NCBI GenBank assembly: GCA_905221605.1
Contig: CAJNDS010001657.1
Span: 522,144 to 586,143 of the forward strand
Direction of reading: 5' to 3'
Length of the DNA stretch: 64,000 nt
From: Symbiodinium natans
Lineage: Eukaryota; Sar; Dinophyceae; Suessiales; Symbiodiniaceae
Part shown: in pieces, positions 29,746 through 42,499 of the stretch
How the letters are laid out: each line of letters starts with the position of its first letter
Numbering within the stretch: the first letter of the stretch is position 1
Notes under the pieces: generated by a model
Told to the model about the DNA's origin: nothing
The model's input: only the letters and a program-made list of their open reading frames with translations
Databases searched by the model: none
Program-made: the position numbers and the translations under genes

Positions 29746-32140
29746 CGCGAATTGACAACATGAAGCTGCGTGATCGCAGCTGTTGGATTTCGCGAGACAC
29801 TTAGAATCTTCGCAGCCCAGCGGGCCCTGTGAGCAGGAATTGCGATCACCCCGCCGTCCCAGACCTCAGGAGGCGCGTTTGCTCGCCATGGCAGTGCCTT
29901 TCCGCTTACTGACACGATAATGTGTGATAATGTCATCTAGGTTGATCTCACAAGATTCTCGCACGTTTGTCAGCAACACTGTGAGCCGCCGCCCAAAGAG
30001 TCCGCAGAGAGGCCGAGAGAAGTGCATTGGTTTGAAGCGGAATGCAGAATGGTCTCAGCTGCTCTCGTGTGCAGATACGACCAACGTCACACAAATGTTT
30101 GTATCTACAGGCTCGGTTCCAGCCCTGTGCTCGTTGCATTATGCTGGGTCTCTCATTACTTGGAATTTGCAGGATGGCTCCCGTGGGCATGAACCCGTAG
30201 CCCAGTCGCTGCAACTTGAGAGAATAGCAGACGCACGAACCTTCCACGCGTGCTGAGTCGCTGGGCTTTGCGCAAGCTTCCAGTGCATCCTCATCCTCGA
30301 CGAGTGGACCCCGACCTGTTTGTCGTGTTTTTTTTGAAGTTTGTTGGAGCTCCGCTGAGTTTCGCTATGTCCCGTGTTGGGCGGAGGTTCAGGCCAGCAG
30401 TGACCTCTTTCCAGACAACTGTGGAGGCGTCCGTGTTTTGCCTGACTATGTCTGTGGAGTCAGGTAATTAGCGCTGCCAAAGCGGCCGACTCGTGACACG
30501 ATGCTTGCGGAGTATGAGAAAGCTGTCTTGCTGCCTCGATGCTTCGTCGTTTTTTCTGCAGTTGGCAACACACGGAAGTCAGGTTTGTTTATTTCTTGTT
30601 AGGCAGAAGCTTCTCCTGGTTCAAAGCAGAAGCGGCGAACCACGCTGACATCGGCAACGACTGCGTGCAGAGCATCCGCAGCATCCGCGTTCTGATGAGG
30701 TTCGTCAACCCACGCGATGCCGTTCTGAACACCTTCCTTTGCGAATGTCTTGCAAGTGTATGAAAAACACGCGTGCTGATAGCCACCTCTTCAAGTGGTT
30801 ACGTGTTAAAGAACTTGACGTAACCCCCTCGGAGCCATGGGCGGCCTGTGCACATGTCACGTGTCTTGAACGTCAAGGCGTGAAGCCAGTGATCGGTTTA
30901 CATGTATTTACATGTATATGTATATATACTAATTATACATGGTTCTATTCCTCTGGATGTCTACAGAGATTGACCTCGGAGTGCGTGTTGGGTGTCCTAG
31001 GTTCCAGGTCAGCCAGTTCTGTCTCCAAGCTGCTTTCCATGAGGCAAGGGTGACTCCCTGACGACGAGTGCGTGGAATTGGGTCACCTGCGCCGAGAATA
31101 AGTTTGCGAATCAGGTGGGGTTTCGAGGCTGCAAATGAGCTGGGCTTGACGCCTCACGAGGAATGCTCGGTAACGAAGCCGGAGGAGGCGCCTCACAGTT
31201 TGATGGGGGCGCCAAGGTTTTACGTGGCTTGACAAGTCACAGGCGACTCCTGACGAAAGCATTTCAATTCAGCGGGGAGTGCCAAAAAAGGGGCCTCACA
31301 CTAGCTACGCCAGAGTGCCTACAATGTCTGCCAAGTCCAGAAAGTTGTTCACATCAGTGGTAGTACTTTGAAAACTCCCCTGCCCCCCAAAACCCAGCGC
31401 AGCAGCAACAACACCACCGGCGCCACTTGCTCACAACCGCCGCCCCAGCAACCCTGCCAAACCACAACCAAACGCCAATCGCCGCCACCGCCGCCGAAGG
31501 AAGAGAAGAAGAGCGCGGATGAGGGGCCTCCTGGGCGAACTCCGTGCTCAACTCTAGTGCTCGAGGGCTCTGTAAAGAGTTAGACAAGACAAAGACCGAG
31601 GCGCAAGAAACAGAAGTTGCACGCGAGGGCCGTTACAAATTTCACGTGTCGCCCGCCTGTGCGGTAGATGCTTCCGACCGCACGCCCGCTCTTCCTTTCT
31701 CCTTGGAGGGCGAGATGGCCAATTACGCCGGGGCGGGAAACATTTTCGACAGTGTTCCGAAGCTTGCGCGTGCCAAGCAACACAAATGACAAAGGTCACT
31801 ATCAAGGTCATGGATGCTTGGCAGATATCAAGAGTTATCTGTACTCAGGTAGCATATACCCGGCGGTACCTTTGTACAGGAAGTCTCTAAGGCTGGGTCA
31901 TGTGCGTGCGTGGGCCCTCCAGGATAAACCTGGCATTACAACTCCACACAGAACATGGCGGAAGTGCCACGCGCGACGCCCACGTGAGAAGGGCGTCCGT
32001 GGGGTCGGTCTGTTCGTCAATGCCCGCAGTTCGACCGCAAGTACTAAGTACCCTCGCTCTGGTCAGGCAACGCTGCTGGCAAGATCAATCTGTCTCTGCT
32101 CAAGTTCTTGGCGACAAAGGTGCACTCTGTCTGGCGGCCG
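29746..32140. other. Unassigned stretch
   Basis: Open frames here are short and show no family hallmarks on either strand. No repeats stand out apart from a brief TATATGTATATATAC-like stretch near 30915. Confidence 0.4.
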
Positions 32141-32149
32141 CCGTCTCTT

Positions 32150-33900
32150 TCACAGCCTCACAGCTCGTGAGCGCGCGGAGCTTGTGCCAAGCTGGATCAA
32201 ACTGGTCCCGGCCTGGGTCGATCTGGGCCGAACATGATGTACAAAGCCGCGGTGCAGCAGTGTCCGTCTGCCACATGAGACATGAGATGGGCTGGAGAAG
32301 GGATGATGCCGGTGCAAGATGAATGCTGAGGCGGCGTTCAAAGGTATCCCTGGCGATGAAGGGGGCAGTGTCATATAACATAGCCTGGGTGTCAGTCAGG
32401 TCATGTGCATCAACCCATTCATCAACCAGCTGCAGTGCTTCGCGAACCTGTTCAACAGAAGCCGGGAGGCGTCCGCACACATACAGCGTCAGTTCCCCTC
32501 TGCAACGATTATATATGATGGCTTGGCGCTTAGGGGTGAGCCAAAAGCCTAGCCTAATAGCTCTAACTCTAACCTCCAAGGCGTCAGTCAAGTCGCGCCG
32601 GAGCAGGGGTATCATGAGCGCAAGCTCCCTGGGCAGGTCTTTCACGCTCGATGTGGGGATGTCGATGGCCAACAAGCTGGGGCAGAGTAAGGATGCCGTC
32701 ACGTGGAGCTCTTGCGTGGATGTTATGTTCCGTGACGCAACAAGAGCTTCAGCGATAGAGGCATACTGTTCCCGTCTGCAAAGCGGCTGACCATGATGCT
32801 GTCCGACATGACAGCGCGGACTGAGCGTCCGGTTGGTGCAACAACGAGTGTGGTGGCGTGTGTGGTCCGGGCCGCTTCAGCTAGTGGTCGTTGTAGTTGG
32901 CCTATCATCAGCCTCCCAGGGCTTAAGGGGCTATGTGGGACAAACCTTCTAGCAATTGGTACATGTCCTGTGCAGGCCTAGACTCCCGAAACAGGAGGAA
33001 TTCAGATCCCTCTTGGTCGCAGGGTGGCCAAAAGGCATGATATGCAGTGCCCGGAACCGGCAAGCCATCTGCCAACTGAGGTGATGGGACCATGCAAGCA
33101 GCGACCGCAGGTGTGACTCCATGTGGCAGACGGTGTGCTGCCAGAGCTGGCGTAGAAGTAGTCACCAATACGAACTCTTGCCGCGGGTCCAGGAATCCTG
33201 GCACAGCCGCAAATGTCCATCTGCCTGCGTGCTGGATACGCCAAGCAAACCCTGACCGACCACGGCAAAAAAGACACCGTTCTGCGCGAACCCAAGTGCC
33301 AGCAGTCTAGCGCTAATGACCGCCTCCCAGGAGAATGCCGAGTCAATCTCGAGATTCTCCGCAGCGGAGGCGTCAGGGTTGATATCCTCAGGCGCAGGCA
33401 AAGGGAACCTCAGAACATGCGTGCCAGCAATCGCATAGGCAGTGTGATCTGGCGGTCTGATGTCGGCTTGAGGTGTGATTGAGGAAGATACTAGATCCTC
33501 GTGTGAAATGGTGCGTTCATCCTCCCACCTGTGGGCATTCAGGTACAGGTCACGATCTGGTTGGTGCGCTACCTGGCCCCTCTGTGGTACGACTTCGCAG
33601 GAAGGACAATGCCGCAGAAGGCCTCAGGTCAACCCATATGTAGCAGTAATCGGCATCTGCTGGGGGGGGAACAAGGTGGAACAACATTTCCTTGTAGGAG
33701 GCCTTTGCTTCGGGTTGGCAGGGCGAGGCCGCGACGGAATGTCCTGCAGGCATAAGCTGCTTGCTGGGTCAACCGATGCAGTGTGGTGCGCAACTCCGCC
33801 CAAGGAAGCATGGCGTCAACAATCAGGCCGCTTGCAGTATATCTGCGTCCGATGGCGGAGCTGCCGTTGCGGTTTGCGTGGCCCAACTGCAAGATGCCTC
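32150..33900 (-). pseudogene. Retroelement ORF1-like remnant, - strand, frame-disrupted
   Basis: Successive - strand frames read as one decayed protein: AELRTTLHRLTQQAAYACR (near 33780), YCYIWVDLRPSAALSFL (near 33620), SWEAVISARLLALGFAQNG (near 33310), FVLVTTSTPALAAHR (near 33150), GTAYHAFWPPC (near 33030) and LRRDLTDALEVRVRAIRLGF (near 32570). The composition and lack of recognisable domains resemble the long ORF1 products that accompany LINEs in dinoflagellates. This is a resemblance from memory and not a domain match. At least three frame changes are needed to read it through. Confidence 0.35.
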
Positions 33901-34469
33901 AGCCAAGGTCACAAACCCTAAACGATGCAAAGCCCCAAACCACAACTCGCGCCGCTCGCTGTAGAAATATCATGGAAAGGGGCTTCTTTTCTTCGATTAC
34001 GATTGCCAATCTTACTGCTAGAAGGGATCCTCCTCTTTTGAACATGTCTATATCATGCAAGCCATACTGCTCTCATCCTTCTGATCATGGACGTTGTTCT
34101 GTTGATCATGTTGCAAGGAACGCACTCTCCTGCCTCACGCAGACAAGCTTGGGAGATCTGTTTAGGCTTACGGGCCTCGATGTTTGGGCACATCCTGTCG
34201 CAGCACACCTTTCGAGATGCCTCCAAGGGTTCATGGAGCCAAAACCTCGAGCACCTTGCTTGCGATAGATCCCTAACATCCGACATTCCCAAAGCAGAGC
34301 CTACACAACTCTCAATATTGATCATGGTAATAATAATCGGCCCTGTAGGTGCGCCTTCAGGAAGTTTGACAAGAGCGCATGGCAGAGGTTGTCATTCGCA
34401 TCCGCGTCCGATGGCGGCTGCCGTTGCGGTTTGCGTGGCCCAACTGCAAGATGCCTCAGCCAAGGCCAC
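33845..34469. repeat. Pair of about 65-bp direct repeats
   Basis: The segment GCGTCCGATGGCGG...CAAGATGCCTCAGCCAAGG occurs at about 33845-33910 and again at about 34404-34469. Copy 1 carries three extra bases (GAG) and the copies are otherwise almost identical. A CTGTAGAAA word follows each copy. The 490 bases between show no recognisable gene. Confidence 0.85.
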
Positions 34470-35592
34470 ACTGCTGTAGAAACATGTCAGTAAGGACCTG
34501 AGGACCAATAATATCAAAACGACCAATCCCTTACTTTTCCCTAAGCCATTATGGCTTTGCGCTGGATAATCTTGCTGCCACGTCGCAGAGAATCCCCCAC
34601 CCTACTGTAGGCTGCCCAGAGTTTGAGACAAGACTGCGAGGCATCCCTCAGTGCCTTTTTCTGCCTGGGGTTTAGGGCGGGCAGTTCTCCACCTACCTAA
34701 AAGGGTGCCCTTTTTGCCCAATGCGGATGATAAGGGAACCTAACCCCCAAAAAAGGCCGCCGGCAAGGCTGCTGGGGTTCGAGCATGAAGTGCCTGCAGT
34801 GCGCTGCAAATGACCCACGAAGAAGGCCCTTGTCAAGTTGTACCTGTCCGGCCGGCGCCCCACATTTTCGCGAACTCCTCGCCATGCAAGGTGAAACAAC
34901 TCGAGGACGCCGCTTCCAACATCCTCTAAACCTCACCGCGAAGCCCAGAACCCCTCAACCAGACTCGGCTCGTATCAGCACTAAAACCCCTCAATAACCC
35001 GAAACTCTTCAGGAACCTAAAGCATCCTAAAGCATCCTAAAGCCCTATAAACCCTGCAAAGCCTTCAACCCAAAGCGCCCCTTCGCCTGAGCCTTCTCAG
35101 TGCCCTGCAAAAGCTTTTTGTTCCTACCGGCCCCATTATACATGAAATCTTCTGCCACAATGCCTGGCGAAATCAACGTATTGTGCTTTCGACATCCTTG
35201 TTGGGGCTTGTGAATTCGTGGAAGACTTTACGTGTACGGAGTCGCGCCCTAGACGCGAGATCCCCACAAGCCTTGATTGAGGCAACCCCTCTCCCTGGGA
35301 AAAACTCTTGAACCGACCATATTGCCATATAGACGTATGAGACTACTAGGGCCAAGGCAAAGAATACCAAAACAATTATTTTGCGTACTTGCTGCATGTT
35401 TTTTTGCGACTGGGGTCTGCGTCTGGCATTTCTGAATAATCTGAGCTTGCGTTGTTCTTTTGTTGCGTTTGTCGTGCAGCCACTCAGGAAAAAAGAAGAA
35501 CAAAACAAGCTGCGCAGAAAGCAGGAAAAAAGGAAACAAAAAGCGCAGAAAGGCTGGACCCAGGGTTTAGGGTTCAGGGTCTCGGGTGTGGA

Positions 35593-35594
<2 letters not shown>

Positions 35595-35687
<93 letters not shown>
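35595..35687. repeat. (CT)n microsatellite
   Basis: About 45 uninterrupted CT dinucleotides. The poly-Ser/Leu and poly-Arg/Glu frames through it are artefacts. Confidence 0.97.
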
Positions 35688-35688
<1 letters not shown>

Positions 35689-36489
35689 CTTTGTGCAGGC
35701 AGCGCCAAGGCATATAGATGCGTGGCAACCGGTTGTGTAGGGAGGAAGGCAATTCGCCGCAGCCGCGCCTGGGAAAGCATGCCTAGCAAGGTCCTGCGAG
35801 GGGCTAGTCGGGGGAAGTCGCGACGCCAGGCCGGACCCCCTCTGCATGGAAAACGACGTGCGTCTCGGTTGGGTGGTCGTCCTCCCGGAAGATGACGTGA
35901 AATGGCGTGATTCTTCTAAGTTCATCGGTGATCGAAGATGTGGCGGTGCTGCTGATCGACCCGTGCTCCAGAAGACACCCACAGCGGCTCTCGCGTCGAT
36001 GGGCACGGCAACCCAGTCAGGTGCGATTCCGACCGGTTCCAGCGCCCTGATTCTGCCGAGCTTGCGAACAGCGGATGGCATCCTGCATCAAAGAGAGACC
36101 AATGCGGAGCAAAATCTTTGGTCCTCATGTGGTCGATCAGGTCTACCGCTTGGTGCGGCTCCGGTGTGCTCAAAACCCAAGGCAGATAACAACAGGGCCT
36201 ACTTCTGAGGAGCATGCGCAGCAGGTCTAGATAATGTGGAGTCAACGCTGCTTGACTGGGAGCCATCCCCAAGAAATAAATAAAGACCCTGGTGCTCGCC
36301 AACAGGGCGGGGCACGGAGACATCGATGAAGCAACTGGGGCAAAACGTCCAATGCGTGCCCTGGGGTCTGCTCCTGTCGTAAGATCCATGGAGAGCACCT
36401 CTCCGCAATTGCAAGGCGGGTCGGGTCAGTGAAGAGTAGGCCGCAAGGCAGGCAGGCTCAATCCAGCTGAATCAATTGCGACATCAAAG

Positions 36490-37830
36490 GCTAGTCGACA
36501 ACCAAGAAAAAGCAGCTTGCCAGGGATGCACGAATCGTGGCACTTCCACACTTGCAGCTGTGGGGGCTTTGCATCAACGCACCGGCCCCTTCGCGACCGG
36601 CTGCTGGCTCATGCAGTCGTAGCGCCGGCATTCTCGGACTCCTCAGCTCCTCGTCTTCGCCACCTAAGGTCGAAGGTCTGAGTCTGGGCTCCATGACGTC
36701 TCCTGGGTGTACGAGAGCACTCCCTTTTGGCACTTTCCAATCTTTCGGCCGATTTGGCCTTCAAGATTGACAACGCAGACTGTAGTTGGGCAGCACTCGC
36801 TTGGTGCTGCGCCTTCTCGGCCGCCGTCTGCTGTTGATTACTGTCCACCACTGTCTGCAGCCTCCTCTGCAGCCATGGATCCAAGCGGGGCATCTGCCAC
36901 CAGTCTGTTCAGATCGGTGGTGGCTGACTACAGGATCCGGCTCCATTGCAATTCCGACTCTGCGTAGTTGTCCAGTATCCCTTCTTATCCTTCTTGTTCG
37001 GTAATCTGCTTGCCCAACATGTCCGTGATCTGCTCCACGTACGTGAGCCAGGCTTTGAGGTACTGCTCCCGGCCCTCTCGAGCCAACTGCTGCTTTGCGC
37101 TGCTTCTCCGGCGAGGGCGTCGATAGCGGCGTTACGGCGTTGGCAATGAGGCTTTGGGTGCAGGGGCCATGTTGGAAACTCGCGGGGGTGGCAAAGCGGA
37201 CATGTTCGACTGTGGCCCCATCATTGAGGGCCATACAAGACCAGTTTTGGCCAAACTCTTCCCGCCATCGCCTTTGCCTTTCTGTCCAGCGTCCTGCGTC
37301 TGTCCCTGGAGCGGGGCTGTCTCCTTGGTGAGGGCCAACGATTGTTTCCACTCTGCCAAGGGGCTCGTGGCTGGTCCCAGGTGTAGTACGAGTGCGATGC
37401 AGTAGCCTGTCCTGATTCTCCAGCTGCTGCAGTTACATCTCCCGCAGTACTCCGACTGCATTTTCACTGATTGCTTGCATTGAGAACACCTCCACGGTTG
37501 GCTCTTTGCAACGCTGGCTGTCGTTTTCGATTGCTGCGGCAGGGGGCTGTTTACTTCGAGTGCAGCTATAGCAGTCCTTACTTGCTGTGGCGAGGTACAG
37601 AAAGGGTTCCCAGCCACGTAGAGTCTCAAGAGCATTCTTGCTCTTGTTCGACTGCATCTGTCCCGTCTGTGGCCAGATGTCTCCTTCAGTGATCTGGCGA
37701 TGACTACCAAGTCCCAGAACCAGGGGATAAAAAGACCACGCCCAAAGAAGTCGCATGCACTGACCAACGTGTGCGTAAAAGCCAGACTCAAAAGAGTGGC
37801 TCTTAGGAAGACAAACTCCAAAAGGTACAG
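36490..37830 (-). pseudogene. Retroelement Gag/ORF1-like remnant with CxxC zinc ribbon, - strand
   Basis: The longest - strand frame (37132-37821) contains WRCSQCKQSVKMQSEYCGRC (about 37430-37500), two CxxC knuckles set 15 residues apart as in small zinc ribbons. It then has a Gln/Lys-rich tail. Further - strand pieces downstream (YLKAWLTYVEQITDMLGKQI around 37010-37070 and a coiled-coil-like QQQTAAEKAQHQASAAQLQS around 36780-36850) need frame changes to join. A Zn ribbon followed by coiled coil is common in ORF1/Gag-like proteins of dinoflagellate retroelements. No polymerase is attached. Confidence 0.35.
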
Positions 37831-37925
37831 TGGTATCCAGTGTGCCCAGGAAAAAGAAAGCCAGACTCCAGAGAGCGGCTCTTAGGAATACCGCCTCCTG
37901 AAGGTACAGTGGTAACCAGTTGCCA
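37783..37925. repeat. Two tandem copies of a 70-80 bp unit
   Basis: Copy 1 (about 37783-37860) and copy 2 (about 37861-37925) share CCAGACTC, GCTCTTAGGAA and GGTACAGTGGTA blocks in the same order and spacing, with point differences. Confidence 0.75.
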
Positions 37926-38137
37926 AAAGACCAGGGTTGGCTGAGTAAACAGCAGGAACAACAAGATCCCAATGGCGGGAGCAAAAGAAAGTGTCCTCCC
38001 AACCAACGGCCTGCACTTGCAGACGATCGAAGGGGTGAGTCGCGGGCACGAATGCCACGCACTTAATGTCGGTCAGGAACAAAGTGGGACCACAAAGGGA
38101 AACTACCACAATGGACCTGAGCCGATACCTGGGCTTC

Positions 38138-38172
38138 GGGGTTTAGGGTACAGGGTTTAGGGTTTAGGGGTG
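38138..38172. repeat. Short telomere-like TTTAGGG tract
   Basis: GGGGTTTAGGGTACAGGGTT followed by TAGGGTTTAGGGG. Between here and 39110 no gene is recognised. Confidence 0.75.
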
Positions 38173-39109
38173 GGTGGGGGGTTTGTTTGTGGCTGGTTTT
38201 GCTGTGGAAGCTGCAGATGTGTACTGCGTCAGGTGAACTGCAAGCTCACTAAACCTGAGACTTGGCTGCAGGGTAGTTGTTGGATGTGTGCACCGGGACG
38301 TGGGATGCAAGGGGTGAGGCCTTCTATTTGCCCCATTTGCCCAATTTGCCCAATTTGTCCCCAAGCCGAGGTGCGAGTGGGCCAGACGCTTCTGTTAGAA
38401 GGACGAGTGTCGAAGCAGGCTGGGTCTTGATGCGTTTCAGTGATGAGTCCTCTGATCCAGTCATTCCCACTCATTTCCACTCCCCGGTTCCAAGAATGAA
38501 GCTCCAAGGCGTGATGAACCGATACACCTGTGACCAAAACTGTAACCAGCAAGATGTCAAGACGCAAGCGAAACGCCTGTTTCTCGACAGCTTAGATCAG
38601 CATCCCAAACTTCAGCTTTTAACCAATATGAACCCCAGAAGAAGACTTTCTGCCCAAGCCGAGCCCTCGAGTGATGTGGATGTCTCTCTTGATGGCTCGC
38701 GGGTTCAGGAGAAACGAAAAGTCTTTGTGGAGGCTCGGCTTTTGGACGAGGCCCACTTGGGGATTTCCGCCCTGGAAGGTTGGTTTTGCTCGGGAAAATT
38801 TCAGAGTCTACTGTCGCATCCAGAGCTTAAGTTTTAAGAGTCTTTAGTTCGGGGTTCAGGGTTTGAGTCTTTCTCAGCGTGTCAATGCGGCGCAGGGAAC
38901 CTCCAACGCTGAAGCCGAGCTCGGTCCTTAACCTTGAGCCCCAATATCGGAAAAATGGGTTTAGGCCGGCCCCAGCCGTTTGTGGGCCCCAGATGCAACT
39001 GACCATACCTGTTGTACTGTTGGGATTAGCGGGATACAGGGGCGTCCCTATGTGAGTGCTAATATCCACGGCGGGGGCCGAGGCAAAATGTCATTTATCA
39101 AGAGTAGGT

Positions 39110-39180
39110 GTAATCGGTAGGTATAATAGGAATATAATGGGTATCATAGGTATCATAGGTATCATAGGTATAACTGTGTA
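39110..39180. repeat. GGTATCATA tandem repeat
   Basis: Four or so 9-10 base units of GGTATCATAGGTAT type, with AGGTATAATAGG variants before them. The flanking 39180-41540 shows no recognisable gene. Confidence 0.8.
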
Positions 39181-41539
39181 CAGGTTCCCCGAACCCAAAG
39201 AAACAAGCTAATCCTGAAAATCCTTCCTAAGCCCTGAACCTGGAGTGAGGACGATGGTTTTGTCTCAGCTCCAAGATTTTCTGGTTCGTGGAAAATCGAC
39301 GCTCGGAGGCCGGCGAGGTCTATGCCACCATGGATGGGTTGTCCATCGTAGGCCCCGGCTGCAGCTGGAGTGTGGGGGTTCATGTTTTTGATGGATCGGG
39401 CCTGACAGGGCTTCGGTTTGGGTGGATGCCAGTTCGGGCACCAAAGACGGTTGTTTTTGCTTCAGCTTCCCCGTGACCCAACAATCCAACTCCCAATCAC
39501 CAGCAAGAGCCGGTAAGAACCTTTGTAAACCACTAAAACCACGTGCTGGCATCGCACCCCGCTGCACTGTCACAACTTCGCTGCAGGTGCCAAGATCCAG
39601 GCCGAGGACCTTGCCCCACCCCTCATCCTTCAAAAGATCTGAACGTAAGGGTTTTCGGTGAGGAGCCTGGTGGTTTGACGACGTCAACTTGCATGTTGGA
39701 TCCAATCCTGTGCGCTTTGAGAAGCAAAATCCTCTGAGGCTTCTTCAGTCAGTACAGGATCCAACGCCTTGGCAGGAAACAGACCTCGACCAGCGTCGCT
39801 GGCACTTTGATGATGAGCTGCGGGCGGCACAGGGCTTGGAAGAGGCATCAGATGTCCTAGAACTCTTTTGTGTCTGTGATCTTCAGGGTCTCCACAGAGT
39901 TCCGAGGGTCTTGAGGCATTTTCCACAATGGCGGCATGCGGGATTTTCTTGTTGAAGGACCATTGGTAGCCCCCAAGTATTTCCAGTCTGAGAACTCTGC
40001 GAGCTCTGTCTCTTCAAGAGATCATTGTTGTGCAGCTCGGCTTAGGTGCTGGACAGCCCGGAGCACCGGCAAGTCCTCGGAGGTCGTTCGCAGTTGTCGT
40101 ATTGCAGGGTTTGCAGTACGGATGTTTCGGGTTGGATGGACAGAGAGGGTTCGAAGCCACCAACATCCGATAGGTCCCGATTAATGCAGCCCAGCAAAAA
40201 GAGCAGCCCTTCTGTTCATGGCATCAGGGGGCAACAAGGAAAGAAGGAAACTTACCACGACCAACCTGATGATGCTTGTTTTGTGGCGTTGCGCCGTGCC
40301 TTTTTGCATGCCACGCTATAGCTTTCAACACTCAGAGACGTACAGTTTGTACGTGCTCGCCGGAGGTTTACGTGACTGTCATGCATGTTGGACTCCCTTC
40401 GAGCTTGAAGGCTGAAGCGCAGTGCGGTGCCTGAGTCTGTCCGGGTTGTGCAACGGTGAAGCATATTGAAGCATAATTCGGGTGCTCTGACTGCTTGTAC
40501 ACCAGTTGCTGTGCAGTAGTTTTCCCATCAACTGGTAAGTGGCACATGTCCCGGTGCACTTGCTCCTAGGGTGCGTGGGGTACCTGAGCTTTCTGGCACA
40601 AGGGCACGGATCGTCCGGGCTGCATGAGCAAACAAAGAGGCTTTTTGTAGGCCTGGGCCGTCTGGAGATTGAGAACGAGGGCTCCTGCGCGGAAGTCCTG
40701 CTGCGCTGCGGCCATTTGGACCTTTGCCTACCGCGTTTGGAGGGTCTTTGATAGCTACATGTTGGTTTCCGTCAGCCACCTTCAAAAGAAGCTGAAGCAG
40801 TCGGAGGCACAACGCTCTCAGACATCAACAGCATGTCAGAAAAAAGACCGCGGGTTGGGCGCCAGACAAGGCCGCCCATTTCCTAGCCAGCCTAGCCCAG
40901 AGCCAGTCACAGCGCGGGGGGTGGCATTCGGACATAGTGAACACTCGGAGCAGTCAGAGCGGCCAGAGTTCAAGCAGGTTGGATGTTGGAATGCTCCTGC
41001 CGTTGCGGTTTTTCGGATCAAGCTGTGTTATGCTGGCGTCGGCGCCAGCTGGTAACCGCTCCAATGGCAGCTGGCTATGCGGCTGCTTGGATGTTTAGGG
41101 GCCTTGCCTGGGATACTCGGAAGTTCCTTCAGAGCCGGTTGAACTTCGAACCGGTTCAGGTTAACGGTTAACGGAGCCTAAGCGTGAATCCTGCTTGCTA
41201 TCGCGAGCTCAACCAGGATGCTCGAAGCAGAGACTTTTCAGCCTAAATGAGGCCTGAGCCATGCAAGTCAAAGTCGTTGCATTGGGGGCCAAAAAGTCCA
41301 AAAAGTCCAGGTTCGATGTCGGACTCGATTCGCCGGGGTTTGATTGTCGCTGTACGACTGTACGAGGCTGCGGAGGGGCTCTTTTCGTGTGGGTTCGCTT
41401 TGCATCCAAGCCCAGCAAAAACTGTCGCAGCCCCACAAGGCTGGCGCACCGGGCAAGAACAAGCGCCGCTGGGCAGGTTGAGGAGTTCAGGTTCAATGGG
41501 GCAGAGGATGACAAATTGAGTTGGTACCGGGAGCAGCGT

Positions 41540-42260
41540 CAGTCAGAAAACGCCGGCGGCATTACCTGAAACTCTTTCAGTAAAAAACGGTACGGCTGAG
41601 TCAGAAAAGGGTGCGGTCCAGTCAGAAATCGCAGGGGGCTCAGTCAGCGAACGGCAGCGCCCCACTCAGAAAACAAACAGGGTCCTTCCCAAATAGAGTA
41701 AAACCTCATCTGTAAAACCCCTGTAGACACCGTTTTTAGAAGAGCCGCACGCTCTTTCCGTGCTCTCCAAGGCTCCACTCTGACATCGGAAAGACTCAGA
41801 AAACAAACTTGCCCTGTTGCTGCGCACTTAAGCCCTTGTAGGGCTGATGGGGTTTAGGGTTGAGGGCTAAGGTTTAGGGCTTAGAGTTTAAGGTTTAGGG
41901 CACGGGATTGACCAAATGACACAATTTTCTTTCTCCTCCAGTTGCGGTTGCGTCCGCACACGTTGGAAGCTTGTTTCGTTTTCGCACTGAGCCTTTTCGT
42001 TTTCTGGTTGCATGTTTTTCGATTGACGCCTTCGTTTTTCGGAGTGGCACCTGGTCGTTTTCACCATGGGGTTGGACGCGTGCGACAGACTTGTTTTTTT
42101 GGCGTGTGCTTCCGGTAGTTTGAGCCTTTTGTTTTTGTTTTTTTAACTCCGCCTGCGCGTTTTCCGACTCGGACCTGTGTGCCGGGTGCGTGTTCTGACT
42201 CAGTCCTTCCGTTTTCTGAATGGAGCCTTCCGGTTTATTGCCCACGTTTTTCTGACTGAG
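41540..42260. repeat. Inverted array of a 30-40 bp repeat with core GTCAGAAAACG
   Basis: From about 41545 to 41810 the + strand shows CAGTCAGAAAACGCC, GAGTCAGAAAAGGGT, CAGTCAGAAATCGC, CAGTCAGCGAACGGC and ACTCAGAAAACAAAC, spaced about 30-40 bases apart. From about 41965 to 42255 the complement appears (CGTTTTCTGG, GTTTTCCGACTC, GTTCTGACTCAGTCC, CCGTTTTCTGAATGG, GTTTTTCTGACTGAG). A short telomere-like tract (41848-41905) lies between the arms. No coding explanation is apparent. Confidence 0.75.
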
Positions 42261-42393
42261 ACTTCACCCGTTGATACCTGAGTTTCGGGATCCAAACAAC
42301 AGCCCTGAGCACAATAAATGGTAAAGCGCTACACATCCCCCGCCTGAGCCAACCCCCAATACCCTGCTTCCAGAGTTCTTTTTACTGCTTTGT

Positions 42394-42475
42394 GGCTTGA
42401 GCCTTCTGAGCCTTCTGAGCCTTTTGAGCCTTTTGAGCCTTTTGAGCCTTCTGAGCCTTCTGAGCCTTGAGCGTG
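42394..42475. repeat. Nine-base tandem repeat GAGCCTTNT
   Basis: Eight to nine units of GAGCCTTCT or GAGCCTTTT directly before the proposed phosphomannomutase start. The frame through it (Lys-Ala-Gln repeats on the - strand) is artificial. Confidence 0.9.
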
Positions 42476-42499
42476 GTCGCAGTCAGGTGCAGTTGAGGG

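Noticed and set aside
39265..39955. Open frames on both strands around 39.3-39.95 kb
   Set aside because: No conserved motif, short, and overlapping in several frames.
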